Below are positions 1-9,867 of a stretch of 64,000 bases of DNA, one piece after another. A model generated the notes under the pieces. The model made no database searches. It worked only from the letters and a program-made list of their open reading frames with translations, and was not told the origin of the DNA. How positions within the stretch are numbered: position 1 is the first letter of the stretch; each line of letters begins with the position of its first letter. The stretch covers positions 3,783,001 to 3,847,000 of the forward strand of contig NZ_CP107904.1 in the NCBI RefSeq assembly GCF_036013975.1, written 5' to 3'. Position numbers and translations under genes: made by a program. Source of the DNA: Kitasatospora sp. NBC_00458 (lineage in GTDB: Bacteria > Actinomycetota > Actinomycetes > Streptomycetales > Streptomycetaceae).

Positions 1-1154
1 GTGGAGCCGTTGGTGTTGCAGATCGCCAGCACCTTGGCGCCCTGTTCGCGCGCGTGCCGCAGCGCCATCAGGGTGTCCATGGTCTCGCCGGACTGCGAGA
101 TCGCGATGACCAGCGTGCCCGGGCCCATGATCGGGTCGCGGTACCGGAACTCGGACGCGACCTCCACCTCGCAGGGGATCCGGGTCCAGTGCTCGATCGC
201 GTACTTGGCGATCATGCCCGCGTGGAACGCGGTGCCGCAGGCGACGATGACGACCTTGTCGACCGACCGCAGGTCGGCGTCGGAGATCCGCAGCTCGTCG
301 AGGGTGAGCCGGCCGTCGGAGCCGATCCGGCCGAGCAGGGTGTCCGCGACGGCCTTCGGCTGCTCGGCGATCTCCTTGAGCATGAAGTAGTCGTAGCCGC
401 CCTTCTCGGCGGCGGAGGCGTCCCAGTCGACGTGGTACTCGCGCACCTCGGCCGGGGTGCCGTCGAAGTTGGTGACCGTGACCGCGTCGCGGCGCAGCTC
501 GACGACCTGGTCCTGGCCCAGCTCGATCGCCTCGCGGGTGTGCGCGATGAAGGCGGCGACGTCGGAGGCGAGGAAGTTCTCGCCCTCGCCGCGCCCGACC
601 ACCAGCGGCGAGTTGCGGCGGGCGCCGACGACGACGTCGGGCGCGTCCGCGTGCACGGCGACGAGGGTGAAGGCGCCGTCGAGGCGGCGGCAGACCGCCC
701 GCATGGCCTCGGCCAGGTCGCCGTCGTAGAGCTCGCCGAGCAGGTGGGCGACGACCTCGGTGTCGGTCTCCGAGCGCAGGGTGTGGCCGCGCTCGGCCAG
801 CTCGGCCCGGAGCTGGGCGAAGTTCTCGATGATGCCGTTGTGGACCACGGCCACCCGGAGGGCGTCGTCCAGGTGGGGGTGGGCGTTGGCGTCGGTCGGG
901 CCGCCGTGGGTGGCCCATCGGGTGTGCCCGATGCCGGTGGTGCCGCCGGGAAGAGGGGTCTCGGCGAGCGACTTCTCCAGGTTGGCGAGCTTTCCGGCCC
1001 GCTTGTCGGTGGCGAGGCTCCACTGCCCGTCGGAGCCCTGCACCTGCACCGCGACACCGGCGGAGTCGTAACCCCGGTACTCCAGTCGCTGCAGGCCTGC
1101 GATTACTACGTCAAGCGCGGGCTGGGAGCCCACGTATCCAACAATTCCGCACAT
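1..1154 (-). CDS. glmS: Glutamine--fructose-6-phosphate aminotransferase GlmS (3' end cut by window edge)
   Basis: Converts fructose-6-phosphate plus glutamine to glucosamine-6-phosphate, the first step towards UDP-GlcNAc for peptidoglycan. The reading frame begins MCGIVGYVGSQPALDVV. I place the start at the ATG directly before Cys2 because this Cys must become the N-terminal nucleophile of the class II glutamine amidotransferase domain; an upstream in-frame ATG would bury it. The motif LEYRGYDSAGVAV follows at about residues 24-36. At the window edge the frame reads ICNTNGS, the start of the first sugar isomerase (SIS) domain, so about 384 of roughly 600 residues are present. It is divergent from coaA across 99 nt, too short for a glmS ribozyme, and none was seen. 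It works in the same pathway as glmM nearby. Confidence 0.95.
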   Translation of the reverse strand, partial: MCGIVGYVGSQPALDVVIAGLQRLEYRGYDSAGVAVQVQGSDGQWSLATDKRAGKLANLEKSLAETPLPGGTTGIGHTRWATHGGPTDANAHPHLDDALRVAVVHNGIIENFAQLRAELAERGHTLRSETDTEVVAHLLGELYDGDLAEAMRAVCRRLDGAFTLVAVHADAPDVVVGARRNSPLVVGRGEGENFLASDVAAFIAHTREAIELGQDQVVELRRDAVTVTNFDGTPAEVREYHVDWDASAAEKGGYDYFMLKEIAEQPKAVADTLLGRIGSDGRLTLDELRISDADLRSVDKVVIVACGTAFHAGMIAKYAIEHWTRIPCEVEVASEFRYRDPIMGPGTLVIAISQSGETMDTLMALRHAREQGAKVLAICNTNGS

Positions 1155-1253
1155 GCGTGCCAGCATAAGGGCGCTCCGAACGCCCCATTCGCGCGGTTCG
1201 CCCACAGCGCGTGACCGACACCACAACCACCACGAACGGCGCTACGGCTCACA

Positions 1254-2249
1254 ATGGAGCATGTGCTGACCGAACTGTGTACGCGGGGCGCCACCACGCC
1301 CGGCCCGTCGCCGTCCCCCTACGTGGACCTCAGTCGGGCCGAGTGGAGCGCGCTGCGCGAGCGTACGCCGCTGCCGCTGACCGCGCAGGAGGTGGAACGG
1401 CTGCGCGGCCTGGGCACCGCCCTCGACCTGGACGAGGTCCGTGACGTCTACCTGCCGCTGTCCCGGCTGCTGAACCTCTACATCCACGCCACGCACGACC
1501 TGCGGGGCGCGCTGGGCACGTTCCTGGACACCGGGGACACCGAGCGCACCCGCACCCCGTTCATCATCGGGGTGGCCGGCTCGGTCGCGGTCGGCAAGTC
1601 CACCACGGCCCGCCTGCTGCAGGCGCTGCTGGCCCGCTGGCCGGAACACCCCCGGGTCGAGCTGGTCACCACGGACGGGTTCCTGCTGCCCAACGCCGAG
1701 CTGCGCAGACGCGGGCTGATGGCCCGCAAGGGCTTCCCCGAGTCGTACGACCGCCGGGCGCTGATGCGGTTCGTCGCGGACGTGAAGGCCGGCAAGGAGA
1801 GGGTCTCCGCCCCGGTCTACTCGCACCTGGTGTACGACATCGTGCCCGGGGAGCGGCTCACCGTGGAGCGCCCGGACATCCTGATCGTCGAGGGGCTGAA
1901 CGTGCTCCAGCCGGCGCTGCCCGGCAACGACGGCCGGACCAGGCTCGCGGTGACCGACTACTTCGACTTCTCGATCTACGTCGACGCCCGCACCGACGAC
2001 ATCGAGAGCTGGTACCTGGACCGGTTCCGCAAGCTGCGCCGGACGGCCTTCCAGGACCCGAACTCCTACTTCCGCCGGTTCACCGAGGTGCCGGAGGAGG
2101 AGGCGATGGAGTACGGCCGCCAGGTGTGGCGCACCATCAACAAGCCGAACCTGCTGGAGAACGTGCTGCCCACCCGCGGCAGGGCGACGCTGATCCTGCA
2201 GAAGGGCTCGGACCACAAGGTCCGCCGGGCGCTGCTGCGCAAGCTCTGA
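1254..2249 (+). CDS. coaA: Pantothenate kinase, type I (CoaA)
   Basis: Phosphorylates pantothenate, the first and committed step of coenzyme A synthesis, in the cytoplasm. The 331-residue product carries the P-loop [12 protein letters not shown] at about residues 105-116, the conserved [10 protein letters not shown] stretch and the [10 protein letters not shown] motif of prokaryotic type I kinases. Family homology begins around YVDLSRAEW (residue 23), so the first 20 residues are poorly constrained. No good Shine-Dalgarno sequence precedes the ATG at 1254, and a GTG nine bases downstream is an alternative start. The gene is divergent from glmS and convergent with glmM; a strong hairpin lies after its stop. 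Confidence 0.93.
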   Translation: MEHVLTELCTRGATTPGPSPSPYVDLSRAEWSALRERTPLPLTAQEVERLRGLGTALDLDEVRDVYLPLSRLLNLYIHATHDLRGALGTFLDTGDTERTRTPFIIGVAGSVAVGKSTTARLLQALLARWPEHPRVELVTTDGFLLPNAELRRRGLMARKGFPESYDRRALMRFVADVKAGKERVSAPVYSHLVYDIVPGERLTVERPDILIVEGLNVLQPALPGNDGRTRLAVTDYFDFSIYVDARTDDIESWYLDRFRKLRRTAFQDPNSYFRRFTEVPEEEAMEYGRQVWRTINKPNLLENVLPTRGRATLILQKGSDHKVRRALLRKL

Positions 2250-2361
2250 GGCGGCGTGCCCGGGACGGCCCCGGGCGCGCCGAAGGGTCCGGACGCACCG
2301 GACGGCCCGGACGCACCGGACGCACCCCGGACGGCCCGGGTGCGCCGAGGACCCCGGACAC

Positions 2362-2397
2362 GCCGGAGGGCCCCCGCCGAGGCGGGGGCCCTCCGGC
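2362..2397. terminator. Bidirectional intrinsic hairpin between coaA and glmM
   Basis: A perfect 17-bp inverted repeat (2362-2378 and 2381-2397) with a 2-nt centre sits between two convergent genes. It has no U-tract, as is usual for streptomycete terminators. The position suits both genes. The preceding 80 bases are full of GGACGCACC and GGACGGCCC repeats. Confidence 0.75.
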
Positions 2398-2411
2398 ACG
2401 CGGCGGGGCGG

Positions 2412-3776
2412 TCAGCCCAGGTACGTCCGGACCGCCTCGGCGAGCCGCTCCGCGACGGCCTTGGACTGCGACTCGTCGGCGGCCTCGACCATCACCCGGA
2501 CCAGCGGCTCGGTGCCGGAGGACCGCAGCAGCACCCGGCCGGTGGAGCCCAGCTCGGCTTCGGCCGCGGCGACGGCGGCGGCCAGCTCCTCGCTGGTGTT
2601 CACCCGGCTCTTGTCGACGCCCTTGACGTTGATCAGCACCTGCGGCAGCCGGGTCATCACGGCGGCCAGGTCGGCCAGCGGCTGCTTGGTGGCGGCCAGC
2701 CGGGCACCGAGCATCAGGCCGGTCAGCGTGCCGTCGCCGGTGGTCGCGTGGTCGAGCAGGATGACGTGGCCGGACTGCTCGCCGCCCAGCGCGAAGCCGT
2801 GCTGCTTCATCGCCTCCAGCACGTACCGGTCGCCGACGGCGGTCTCGACCAGCTCGATGCCCTCGCGCTCCATCGCCAGCTTGAAGCCCAGGTTGGACAT
2901 CACGGTGGCGACGACCGTGTTGCGGCGCAGCGAGCCGGCCTCCTTCATGGCGACCGCGAGGATCGCGATGATCTGGTCGCCGTCGACCTCGTCGCCGTCC
3001 GCGTCGGCGGCCAGGCAGCGGTCGGCGTCGCCGTCGAGGGCGATGCCGAGGTCCGCCTGGTACTCGCGCATGGCGGTGCGCAGCCGGTCCAGGTGGGTGG
3101 AGCCGACGCCGTCGTTGATGTTGAGGCCGGTGGGCTCGGCACCCAGGGTGTGGACGACCTCGGCGCCGGCCCGGGCGAAGGCCTCGGGGGCGACGTACGC
3201 GGCCGCGCCGTGCGCGCCGTCGATGACGACCCGGATGCCGTCCAGGCGGTTGGGCAGCACGCCGATCAGGTGGGCGACGTACTTGTCGAAGCCCTCGGTG
3301 TACTCGCGGACCCGGCCGACGGCCGCGCCGGTCGGGCGCTTCCACTCGTCACTGCCGACGGAGTACGTCCGGTAGTGGGCCTCGATGGCGTCCTCGATGC
3401 GGTCGTCCAGCTTGTGGCCGCCGCGGGCGAGGAACTTGATGCCGTTGTCCGGCATGGCGTTGTGGCTGGCGGAGAGCATCACGCCGAAGTCCGCGCCGAG
3501 GGCGCCGGTGAGGTACGCCACCGCGGGGGTGGGCAGGACCCCGACCCGCAGCACGTCGACGCCCGCGCTGGCCAGGCCGGCGATGACCGCGGCCTCCAGG
3601 AACTCGCCCGAGGCGCGCGGGTCACGGCCGACCACCGCGACCGGCCGGTGGCCGTCGAAGGCCCCCGCCTCGCCGAGCACGTGTGCCGCCGCGACCGACA
3701 GCCCGAGCGCCAGCTCGGCCGTCAGTCCTTCGTTGGCCACACCGCGTACGCCGTCCGTACCGAAGAGTCGTCCCAC
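2412..3776 (-). CDS. glmM: Phosphoglucosamine mutase GlmM
   Basis: Interconverts glucosamine-6-phosphate and glucosamine-1-phosphate on the route to UDP-GlcNAc. The start is taken as the GTG at 3776, which begins [16 protein letters not shown] as in the family and is preceded by GGAGGACGGGACA; an ATG 15 bases upstream overlaps that ribosome site and is unlikely. The product is 454 residues, normal for GlmM. The active-site phosphoserine loop reads [13 protein letters not shown] (about residue 100), the metal-binding loop DGDADR is near residue 240, and the sugar-binding GGEQSGH is near 325. It is read in the same direction as rplM-rpsI but is separated from rpsI by a terminator hairpin. Confidence 0.96.
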   Translation of the reverse strand: MGRLFGTDGVRGVANEGLTAELALGLSVAAAHVLGEAGAFDGHRPVAVVGRDPRASGEFLEAAVIAGLASAGVDVLRVGVLPTPAVAYLTGALGADFGVMLSASHNAMPDNGIKFLARGGHKLDDRIEDAIEAHYRTYSVGSDEWKRPTGAAVGRVREYTEGFDKYVAHLIGVLPNRLDGIRVVIDGAHGAAAYVAPEAFARAGAEVVHTLGAEPTGLNINDGVGSTHLDRLRTAMREYQADLGIALDGDADRCLAADADGDEVDGDQIIAILAVAMKEAGSLRRNTVVATVMSNLGFKLAMEREGIELVETAVGDRYVLEAMKQHGFALGGEQSGHVILLDHATTGDGTLTGLMLGARLAATKQPLADLAAVMTRLPQVLINVKGVDKSRVNTSEELAAAVAAAEAELGSTGRVLLRSSGTEPLVRVMVEAADESQSKAVAERLAEAVRTYLG

Positions 3777-3856
3777 TGTCCCGTCCTCCATCGCCGCAAT
3801 GCCTTGCAGTGAATCCGATCGAATCCCCGGCTTCCGCACAATGGCCGGGGAGCACG

Positions 3857-3889
3857 ACGCCCCGGAGTACGCGAAGTACTCCGGGGCGT
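3857..3889 (-). terminator. Terminator after rpsI
   Basis: A perfect 14-bp stem (3857-3870 with 3876-3889) with a 5-nt loop GCGAA lies between the rpsI stop and the glmM start. It probably ends the rplM-rpsI transcript. No U-tract is present. Confidence 0.75.
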
Positions 3890-3944
3890 GAGAGCGCGTC
3901 CGGGGGCGTGCACCACCAGGGCGGTACGCACCCCCGGGGCGCGA

Positions 3945-4448
3945 CTAGCGCTTGCTGTACTGCGGCGCCTTGCGGGCCTTCTTGAGACCGGCCTTCTTGC
4001 GCTCAACGGCACGCGCGTCACGCATCAGGAAGCCGGCCTTCTTGAGGGCGGCGCGGTTGTTGTCCACGTCGGCCTCGTTCAGGGCGCGGGCCACGCCGAG
4101 GCGCAGCGCGTAGGCCTGACCGGACACGCCGCCGCCGGTGATGCGGGCGACCACGTCGTAACGGCCGTCGAGCTCCAGGAGCTTGAAGGGCTCGTTCACG
4201 GTCTGCTGGTGCACCTTGTTGGGGAAGTAGTTCTCCAGGGTGCGGCCGTTGATCTTCCACTGGCCGGTGCCGGGGACGATGCGCACGCGGGCGATCGCCT
4301 CCTTGCGACGGCCGAGGCCGGCGCCGGGGACGGCCTCGCCGAAGCGGCCGGCCAGGGACTCGGAGGTGTAGCTCTCCTCGGAGGTGTACTCGCCCTCGAC
4401 GACAGTCTCGTCGAAGTCGACCTCAAGGGTTTCGGTGGTCTCGGCCAC
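3945..4448 (-). CDS. rpsI: 30S ribosomal protein S9 (uS9)
   Basis: Small-subunit protein whose C-terminal tail reaches the P-site tRNA. It has 167 residues: an acidic N-terminal extension of about 40 residues, rich in Glu and Thr as in other actinobacteria, then the S9 core ([47 protein letters not shown]). The tail ends KAPQYSKR, with the conserved terminal Ser-Lys-Arg that contacts tRNA. It lies 45 nt after rplM in the usual L13-S9 pair. Confidence 0.98.
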   Translation of the reverse strand: MAETTETLEVDFDETVVEGEYTSEESYTSESLAGRFGEAVPGAGLGRRKEAIARVRIVPGTGQWKINGRTLENYFPNKVHQQTVNEPFKLLELDGRYDVVARITGGGVSGQAYALRLGVARALNEADVDNNRAALKKAGFLMRDARAVERKKAGLKKARKAPQYSKR

Positions 4449-4493
4449 GGTGTTCCTCAGCTCTTTTCAGTGTTGGGGGGCTCGGTGGCCGAA

Positions 4494-4937
4494 TTACTGC
4501 GCGACCTGGGTGATCTCGAACGGGACCGGCTGCTGGGCAGCGTGCGGGTGCTGGTCGCCCGAGTAGACCTTCAGCTTGGAGAGCATCTGACGGCCCAGGC
4601 TGTTCTTGGGGATCATGCCCTTGATGGCCTTCTCGACGGCCTTCTCCGGGTTGTTCGCCAGGAGGTCGTCGTAGCGGACCGAGCGGAGACCGCCCGGGAA
4701 GCCGCTGTGGCGGTACGCCAGCTTCTGGGTCTTCTTGTTGCCCGACAGGTGCACCTTGTCCGCGTTGATGATGATGACGAAGTCACCGGTGTCAACGTGC
4801 GGCGCGTAGATCGCCTTGTGCTTACCCCGGAGGAGGTTGGCGGCCTGGGAGGCCAGGCGGCCGAGCACGACGTCGGTCGCGTCGATGACGTGCCACTGAC
4901 GCTGGACGTCGCCGGGCTTGGGGCTGTACGTACGCAC
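4494..4937 (-). CDS. rplM: 50S ribosomal protein L13 (uL13)
   Basis: Early-assembling large-subunit protein of 147 residues. It begins [20 protein letters not shown] and contains the family signature KMIP-like [20 protein letters not shown] (about residues 106-125). It heads the rplM-rpsI operon; a promoter candidate lies 140-170 bases upstream. The length and both ends agree with streptomycete L13. Confidence 0.98.
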   Translation of the reverse strand: MRTYSPKPGDVQRQWHVIDATDVVLGRLASQAANLLRGKHKAIYAPHVDTGDFVIIINADKVHLSGNKKTQKLAYRHSGFPGGLRSVRYDDLLANNPEKAVEKAIKGMIPKNSLGRQMLSKLKVYSGDQHPHAAQQPVPFEITQVAQ

Positions 4938-5077
4938 GGTCGTAGCCTCTGCTTTTCAGTGAGTGAGTCCTGACAGGAGCACCGGGTCGAGGGCATCAGC
5001 CTGGCCGCCTTGGACGCAATTCAAGGGGGGCCGCTGGGTGGTCGACCTGATATCTCCGGCGTACCGACCTCTCACGT

Positions 5078-5106
5078 GAGATAGAGCGAGCCAATACGCA
5101 CATCAA
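5078..5106 (-). promoter_or_regulatory. Probable vegetative promoter of rplM-rpsI
   Basis: On the minus strand TTGATG (5101-5106) and TATCTC (5078-5083) are separated by exactly 17 bases. Both fit the HrdB-type consensus, the -10 imperfectly. Transcription would start near 5071, leaving a leader of about 134 nt before rplM. The rest of this gap shows no gene. Confidence 0.5.
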
Positions 5107-5181
5107 GCGCCCAGGCTACCGGGCCCACCGGGGAGGGTCAAAATCCGCCCGCCGGAACCTCCGCCCGGACGGCCCGGACCG

Positions 5182-5210
5182 CCCCGGTCCGGGCCCCGGT
5201 CGGACCGGGG
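5182..5210 (-). terminator. Hairpin downstream of the ABC-F gene
   Basis: A 9-bp perfect stem (5182-5190 with 5202-5210) and an 11-nt GC-rich loop follow the ABC-F stop codon by about 120 bases. The surrounding 5150-5330 region is made of CCGG-rich repeats and holds no gene. Confidence 0.4.
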
Positions 5211-5332
5211 TCCGAACCGGTCGTTCCGGGTCGGAAACGGTGGGAAACGGTCGGCCGCGGGCCGCCGTCCACCACCGCCGGCCGGCACCGGCCGCAGCCG
5301 GTCACGACCGGCCGCGACCGGATCCGCCCAGG

Positions 5333-7006
5333 TCAGCGGTCCCGCTCGACCCGGGTGACGTCCCAGACCGGCTCCGCCGACTCGTACACCCGGCCGTCCG
5401 CGCCGAACACCAGGAAGCGGTCGAGGGACCTGGCGAACCAGCGGTCGTGCGTGACGCAGAGCACGGTGCCGTCGAAGGCCTCCAGCCCCGCCTGCAGCGC
5501 CTCCGCGCTCTCCAGGTCCAGGTTGTCGGTGGGCTCGTCGAGCAGCAGCGCCGTCACCCCGGAGAGCTCCAGCTTGAGGATCATCAGCCGGGCCTGCTGG
5601 CCGCCGGAGAGCGACTCGAACTTCTGCTCCTCCTGCCGGTCCAGCTCGTAGCGGCGCAGGACGCCCATCGCGGCGCCGCGGCTGAGCGCGTGCTCCTCCT
5701 CGACGATCGAGCGGACGGTGCGGCCGACCAGCTCCGGGTGCGCGTGGGTCTGTCGGAAGTGGCCGGGCACCACCCGGGCACCGAGCTTCCAGCTGCCGCT
5801 GTGCGCGACCGTCGGGTCCCCGGCGAGCAGCCGCAGGAAGTGCGACTTGCCGGAGCCGTTGGAGCCGAGCACCCCGATCCGCTCGCCGTAGAAGACCTCC
5901 AGGTCGAAGGGCTTCATCAGGCCGGTGAGCTCCAGTTGCTCCATGCTGAAGGCCCGGACACCCGTACGGCCGCCCTTGAGCCGCATGGTGATGTTCTGCT
6001 CGCGCGGCGGCTCCTCCGGGCGGCCGGCCTCCTCGAACTTCTTCAGCCGGGTCTGTGCGGCCGCGTAGCGGGTGGCCAGCGCGTGGCTGACGGAGGCGGC
6101 CTGGCGCAGGGTGACGACCAGCTTCTTGAGCTTGGCGTGCTCCTCGTCCCAGCGGCGGCCCAGCTCCTCGAAGCGGGCGAAGCGGTCCTTGCGGGCCTCG
6201 TGGAAGGAGTCGAAGCCGCCGCCGTGGACCCAGACGCTGCTGCCGGCCGCGCCGGACTCGACGCTGATGATCTTCTCGGCGGTCCGCGAGAGCAGCTCGC
6301 GGTCGTGCGAGATGTAGAGCACGGTCTTCGAGGTGGCCTTGATGGCCTCCTCCAGCCAGCGCTTGCCGGGGACGTCCAGGTAGTTGTCCGGCTCGTCCAG
6401 CAGCAGCACCTCTTCGGGGCCGCGCAGCAGCGCCTCCAGGACGAGGCGCTTCTGCTCGCCGCCGGAGAGCGTGTTGAGGCCGCGCCACTGGGCCTTGTCG
6501 AACGGCACGCCGAGGGCGGCCATGGTGCAGACGTCCCAGTCGGTCTCGTAGTCGTAGCCGCCGACGTCGGCCCAGTCGGAGAGCGCCTGGGCGTACGCCA
6601 TCTGCGTCTTCTCGTCGTCCTGGGCGATCATCGCCAGTTCGGCGGCGTCGACCGCGCGGGCCGCGACGGCGATCCGCTCGGGGGCCACCGAGACCAGCAG
6701 GTCGCGGACGGAGGCGTCGGCGGGCAGCGGGGCCGGGCCCTGCCGGTCCTCGTCGTCCTGCGCGCCCTCGCGGCCGGTGGTGCCGACGAACTGGCGCATC
6801 ACGCCGAGCCCGCCGCTGATCGTCACCGAGCCGCCGTGCGGCTGGAGGTCGCCCGCGATCATGCGCAGCAGGGTGGTCTTGCCGGCGCCGTTGGCGCCGA
6901 CCAGGGCGACCGCGGTGCCCTCGCCGACCCGGAAGGACGCGTCGTCGAAAAGCACCCGCCCGTCCGGCAGGTAGTACTCAAGGTGCGAAATCTCGACGTG
7001 TCCCAT
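5333..7006 (-). CDS. ABC-F family ATPase (ribosome-associated type)
   Basis: Soluble protein of 557 residues with two ATP-binding cassettes and no membrane segment, the layout of ABC-F proteins that act on ribosomes. Cassette 1 has Walker A GANGAGKTT (about residue 38), signature LSGGEQKR and Walker B LLLDEPDNYLD. A charged linker follows. Cassette 2 has GSNGSGKS, LSGGQQAR and LLLDEPTDNLD. Both Walker B motifs keep the catalytic Glu. The ATG at 7006 has a spaced GGGAGA site. It sits among translation genes (truA upstream, rplM downstream), which fits a housekeeping role in translation; nothing here points to antibiotic resistance, although that role exists elsewhere in the family. Confidence 0.88.
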   Translation of the reverse strand: MGHVEISHLEYYLPDGRVLFDDASFRVGEGTAVALVGANGAGKTTLLRMIAGDLQPHGGSVTISGGLGVMRQFVGTTGREGAQDDEDRQGPAPLPADASVRDLLVSVAPERIAVAARAVDAAELAMIAQDDEKTQMAYAQALSDWADVGGYDYETDWDVCTMAALGVPFDKAQWRGLNTLSGGEQKRLVLEALLRGPEEVLLLDEPDNYLDVPGKRWLEEAIKATSKTVLYISHDRELLSRTAEKIISVESGAAGSSVWVHGGGFDSFHEARKDRFARFEELGRRWDEEHAKLKKLVVTLRQAASVSHALATRYAAAQTRLKKFEEAGRPEEPPREQNITMRLKGGRTGVRAFSMEQLELTGLMKPFDLEVFYGERIGVLGSNGSGKSHFLRLLAGDPTVAHSGSWKLGARVVPGHFRQTHAHPELVGRTVRSIVEEEHALSRGAAMGVLRRYELDRQEEQKFESLSGGQQARLMILKLELSGVTALLLDEPTDNLDLESAEALQAGLEAFDGTVLCVTHDRWFARSLDRFLVFGADGRVYESAEPVWDVTRVERDR

Positions 7007-7047
7007 GGGGACGATTCTCCCAAGCCCTCGCCCAGGACCAAAACGGA

Positions 7048-7959
7048 TTAACCGACCGCCGGCTGACCGGGCAGCGTCCGCATCCGGCGGGCCGCGCGGT
7101 TGCGCTCGGCGAGCAGCTCGTCCGGCGGGTAGCCGACCTCCTCCAGGGTCAGCCCGTACGGCCGGATCACGTTGACCGCCGAGTTGCGGACGCCGCCGGC
7201 CAGCACCTCGCCGGGGAACTCCACCGGCCGGTGCCCGTCTCCGACCAGCAGCATCGCGCCGACCAGTGCCCGCACCATGTTGTGGCAGAAGGCGTCGGCC
7301 CGGACGGTGGCGACCGCGAGCGAGCCCTCCTGCGCGGCGTAGCCGTCCACCGGGACGCGGTCCCAGTGCAGCTCCAGCAGGGTGCGGATGGTGGTGGCGC
7401 CCTCGCGCTTCTTGCAGTACGCGGCGAAGTCGTGCTCGCCGAGCAGCAGTTCGGCGGCGGCGTTCATCCGGTCGACGTCGAGCGGCCGGTCGTGCCAGAG
7501 CACGTGCCCGCGCAGCAGCGGGTCGACCCCGCCGGGGTGGTCGGCGACCCGGTAGGCGTAGCGGCGCCAGATCGCCGAGAAGCGGGCGTCGAAGCCCGCC
7601 GGGGCCTCGCTCACCCGGTAGATCCGGACGTCGCCGGGGAGCCGCCCGGCCAGCCGGCGGAGCAGCTTCCCGCCGTGCTCGGCCCAGAGCCCGTCCGGCA
7701 GGTCGACGTGGGCGACCTGGCCCCGGGCGTGCACTCCGGCGTCGGTGCGGCCGGCCACGGTCAGCGGGTAGTGCTCCGGGCTGCGGGTGACGATCTGCAG
7801 CGCGGTCTCGATCTCCTCCTGGACGGTGCGGCGGCCGCCGCGCTGGCGGGCCCAGCCGGAGAACTCGGCGCCCTGGTAGGCGAGGTCGAGCCGGATCCGG
7901 ACGTACCCGTCGGCCGGGCCGTCCTTGACCGGCGGCCGCTCGGCGCAATCGTTGACCAC
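7048..7959 (-). CDS. truA: tRNA pseudouridine(38-40) synthase TruA
   Basis: Isomerises uridines 38-40 in the anticodon arm of many tRNAs. The start is the GTG at 7959 ([10 protein letters not shown]), preceded by GGGAGAGAAGCA; the product is 303 residues. The catalytic Asp lies in [16 protein letters not shown] (about residues 65-80), and the conserved [14 protein letters not shown] stretch is present near residue 230. It is the last gene of the rpoA-rplQ neighbourhood, as is usual, but is separated from rplQ by a hairpin and a stretch of GGACGG repeats. Confidence 0.95.
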   Translation of the reverse strand: MVNDCAERPPVKDGPADGYVRIRLDLAYQGAEFSGWARQRGGRRTVQEEIETALQIVTRSPEHYPLTVAGRTDAGVHARGQVAHVDLPDGLWAEHGGKLLRRLAGRLPGDVRIYRVSEAPAGFDARFSAIWRRYAYRVADHPGGVDPLLRGHVLWHDRPLDVDRMNAAAELLLGEHDFAAYCKKREGATTIRTLLELHWDRVPVDGYAAQEGSLAVATVRADAFCHNMVRALVGAMLLVGDGHRPVEFPGEVLAGGVRNSAVNVIRPYGLTLEEVGYPPDELLAERNRAARRMRTLPGQPAVG

Positions 7960-8042
7960 TGCTTCTCTCCCGGAGGGCCCGGACACGCCGGACGGAGGTC
8001 GGCCCGGACGGGCCGGACGGGGGTGGGACCGGACAGAAAGGA

Positions 8043-8080
8043 ACGGGCCCGCTCCCCCACGGATGGGAGAACGGGCCCGC
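8043..8080 (-). terminator. Hairpin after rplQ
   Basis: An imperfect inverted repeat with an ACGGGCCCGC core on both arms, G-U pairs allowed, lies 17 bases after the rplQ stop. It likely ends or weakens transcription before truA. Confidence 0.5.
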
Positions 8081-8096
8081 ACTACACCGGAAGGTG

Positions 8097-8573
8097 TCAG
8101 GCCTGCTCGGCGGCCTCGGCCTCGTCGGCCTTGGTCTCCTCGGCCTTGGCCTCGGCCTCCTTGACGGCACGCTTGGTGGCGCCCTCGGCCTCGCCGACGG
8201 CGGTCTGCGCGACGGTCAGCGCCTCGACCAGCTCGATCACGGCCATCGGCGCGTTGTCGCCGCGGCGACCGCCGATCTTGGTGATGCGGGTGTAGCCACC
8301 CGGGCGGTTCTCGTAGCGCGGCGCGATCTCGGTGAAGAGGGTGTGCAGCACCGAGATGTCGGTGATGGTCTTGCGCACCAGGCGACGGTTGTGGATGTCG
8401 CCCTTCTTCGCCTTGGTGATCAGCTTCTCGGCCAGCGGGCGCATCCGACGGGCCTTGGCCTCGGTCGTGGTGATGCGGCCGTACTGGAACAGCTCCCGGC
8501 ACAGACCGGCGAGCAGCAGCGGCTCGTGGTGCGGGCCGCCGCCGAGGCGGGCACCCTTGGTGGGACGCGGCAT
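8097..8573 (-). CDS. rplQ: 50S ribosomal protein L17 (bL17)
   Basis: Large-subunit protein near the exit tunnel. The core is [24 protein letters not shown] through [25 protein letters not shown] (residues 1-117). The last 40 residues form the Ala/Glu/Lys-rich tail common in actinobacterial L17. Total length is 158. It follows rpoA after 130 nt that contain a strong hairpin. Confidence 0.98.
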   Translation of the reverse strand: MPRPTKGARLGGGPHHEPLLLAGLCRELFQYGRITTTEAKARRMRPLAEKLITKAKKGDIHNRRLVRKTITDISVLHTLFTEIAPRYENRPGGYTRITKIGGRRGDNAPMAVIELVEALTVAQTAVGEAEGATKRAVKEAEAKAEETKADEAEAAEQA

Positions 8574-8664
8574 GGAATTACTCCTCGAATCTCCGACTGC
8601 GGCCGTACCAGGTACCGCAGCGGGCGTACGGGCACGGTGCCCGCACGGCTTTCACTGACCCGCC

Positions 8665-8690
8665 GGAACGGCCGCCGGAGCGGCCGTTCC
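8665..8690 (-). terminator. Hairpin between rpoA and rplQ (attenuator or processing site)
   Basis: A perfect 11-bp stem (8665-8675 with 8680-8690) and loop CGGA lie 14 bases after the rpoA stop. Because rplQ follows on the same strand, partial termination or mRNA processing is more likely than full termination. Confidence 0.5.
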
Positions 8691-8703
8691 CACGGTCAAA
8701 CTC

Positions 8704-9726
8704 TTAGTACTGCTCGGTCTCCGCGTAACCCGCGTCGTCCAGGTCGTCGGCGCCGAAGGCGTCGGCGGCGGCGGTCGGGTCGAACCCGGGCGGGCTGTCC
8801 TTGAGGGCCAGGCCCATGCCGGCCAGCTTCGCCTTGACCTCGTCGATCGACTTCGCACCGAAGTTGCGGATGTCGAGCAGGTCGGCCTCGGAGCGGGCGA
8901 CGAGCTCACCCACGGTGTGGATGCCCTCGCGCTTGAGGCAGTTGTAGGAGCGGACGGTGAGCTCCAGCTCCTCGATCGGCAGCGCCAGGTCGGCGGCCAG
9001 GGCGGCGTCCGTGGGGGACGGGCCCATGTCGATGCCCTCGGCGTCGATGTTCAGCTCGCGGGCGAGACCGAACAGCTCGACCAGGGTCTTGCCGGCCGAG
9101 GCCATGGCGTCGCGCGGACGCATGGCGGGCTTGGTCTCGACGTCGACGATCAGCTTGTCGAAGTCGGTCCGCTGCTCGACACGGGTGGCCTCGACCTTGT
9201 AGGTGACCTTCAGCACGGGGCTGTAGATCGAGTCGACCGGGATGCGGCCGATCTCCTGGCCGGAGGCCTTGTTCTGCACGGCGGAGACGTAGCCGCGACC
9301 GCGCTCGACGGTCAGCTCCATCTCCAGCTTGCCCTTGCCGTTCAGCGTGGCGAGGACCAGCTCGGGGTTGTGCACCTCGACACCGGCCGGCGGGGCGATG
9401 TCGGCGGCGGTGACCACACCCGGGCCCTGCTTGCGCAGGTACATCACGACCGGCTCGTCGTGCTCCGAGGAGACGACCAGCTGCTTGATGTTGAGGATGA
9501 GGTCGGTGACGTCCTCCTTGACGCCCGGCACGGTGGTGAACTCGTGCAGGACGCCGTCGACGCGGATGCTGGTGACAGCGGCACCCGGGATCGACGACAG
9601 GAGGGTGCGGCGGAGCGAGTTGCCGAGGGTGTAGCCGAAGCCCGGCTCAAGCGGCTCGATCACGAACCGCGAGCGGAACTCGTCGACGACCTCTTCGGTC
9701 AGCGAGGGACGCTGAGCGATCAGCAT
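8704..9726 (-). CDS. rpoA: RNA polymerase alpha subunit RpoA
   Basis: Scaffold subunit of RNA polymerase. The start at 9726 gives [13 protein letters not shown], the conserved streptomycete N-terminus, with GGAGG nine bases upstream; 10 further in-frame codons upstream are not likely to be used. The 340 residues comprise the alpha-NTD ([19 protein letters not shown] at about 32-50, dimerisation and assembly) and the alpha-CTD (from about residue 245, [24 protein letters not shown] and activator contact). It ends in the acidic ETEQY. Confidence 0.98.
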   Translation of the reverse strand: MLIAQRPSLTEEVVDEFRSRFVIEPLEPGFGYTLGNSLRRTLLSSIPGAAVTSIRVDGVLHEFTTVPGVKEDVTDLILNIKQLVVSSEHDEPVVMYLRKQGPGVVTAADIAPPAGVEVHNPELVLATLNGKGKLEMELTVERGRGYVSAVQNKASGQEIGRIPVDSIYSPVLKVTYKVEATRVEQRTDFDKLIVDVETKPAMRPRDAMASAGKTLVELFGLARELNIDAEGIDMGPSPTDAALAADLALPIEELELTVRSYNCLKREGIHTVGELVARSEADLLDIRNFGAKSIDEVKAKLAGMGLALKDSPPGFDPTAAADAFGADDLDDAGYAETEQY

Positions 9727-9783
9727 GTTTTCAGATCCTCCAGTGGTCTTCGGCACCCACTATTTGATGCCGAACAGAACCAG

Positions 9784-9829
9784 CGTACGGGGTCCCCGGC
9801 GCAGTGACGCGCTCCCGGGACCCCGTACG
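9784..9829 (-). terminator. Hairpin between rpsK and rpoA
   Basis: A 13-bp perfect stem (9784-9796 with 9817-9829) with a 20-nt loop lies in the 141-nt rpsK-rpoA gap. It may lower expression of rpoA relative to the ribosomal genes or mark an RNase site; no clear promoter was seen after it. Confidence 0.45.
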
Positions 9830-9867
9830 TGGTTTACAGCATTACCCGCGTGCCCGAAGGCGCTGCG

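Noticed and set aside
1155-1253. glmS ribozyme upstream of glmS
   Set aside because: Only 99 nt separate glmS from the divergent coaA gene, too few for the ribozyme, and its core sequences are absent.
5333-7006. ABC-F protein as an antibiotic-resistance gene
   Set aside because: No biosynthetic cluster or leader peptide is adjacent, and its position among rplM, truA and rplQ fits a housekeeping role. Resistance cannot be excluded by sequence alone.
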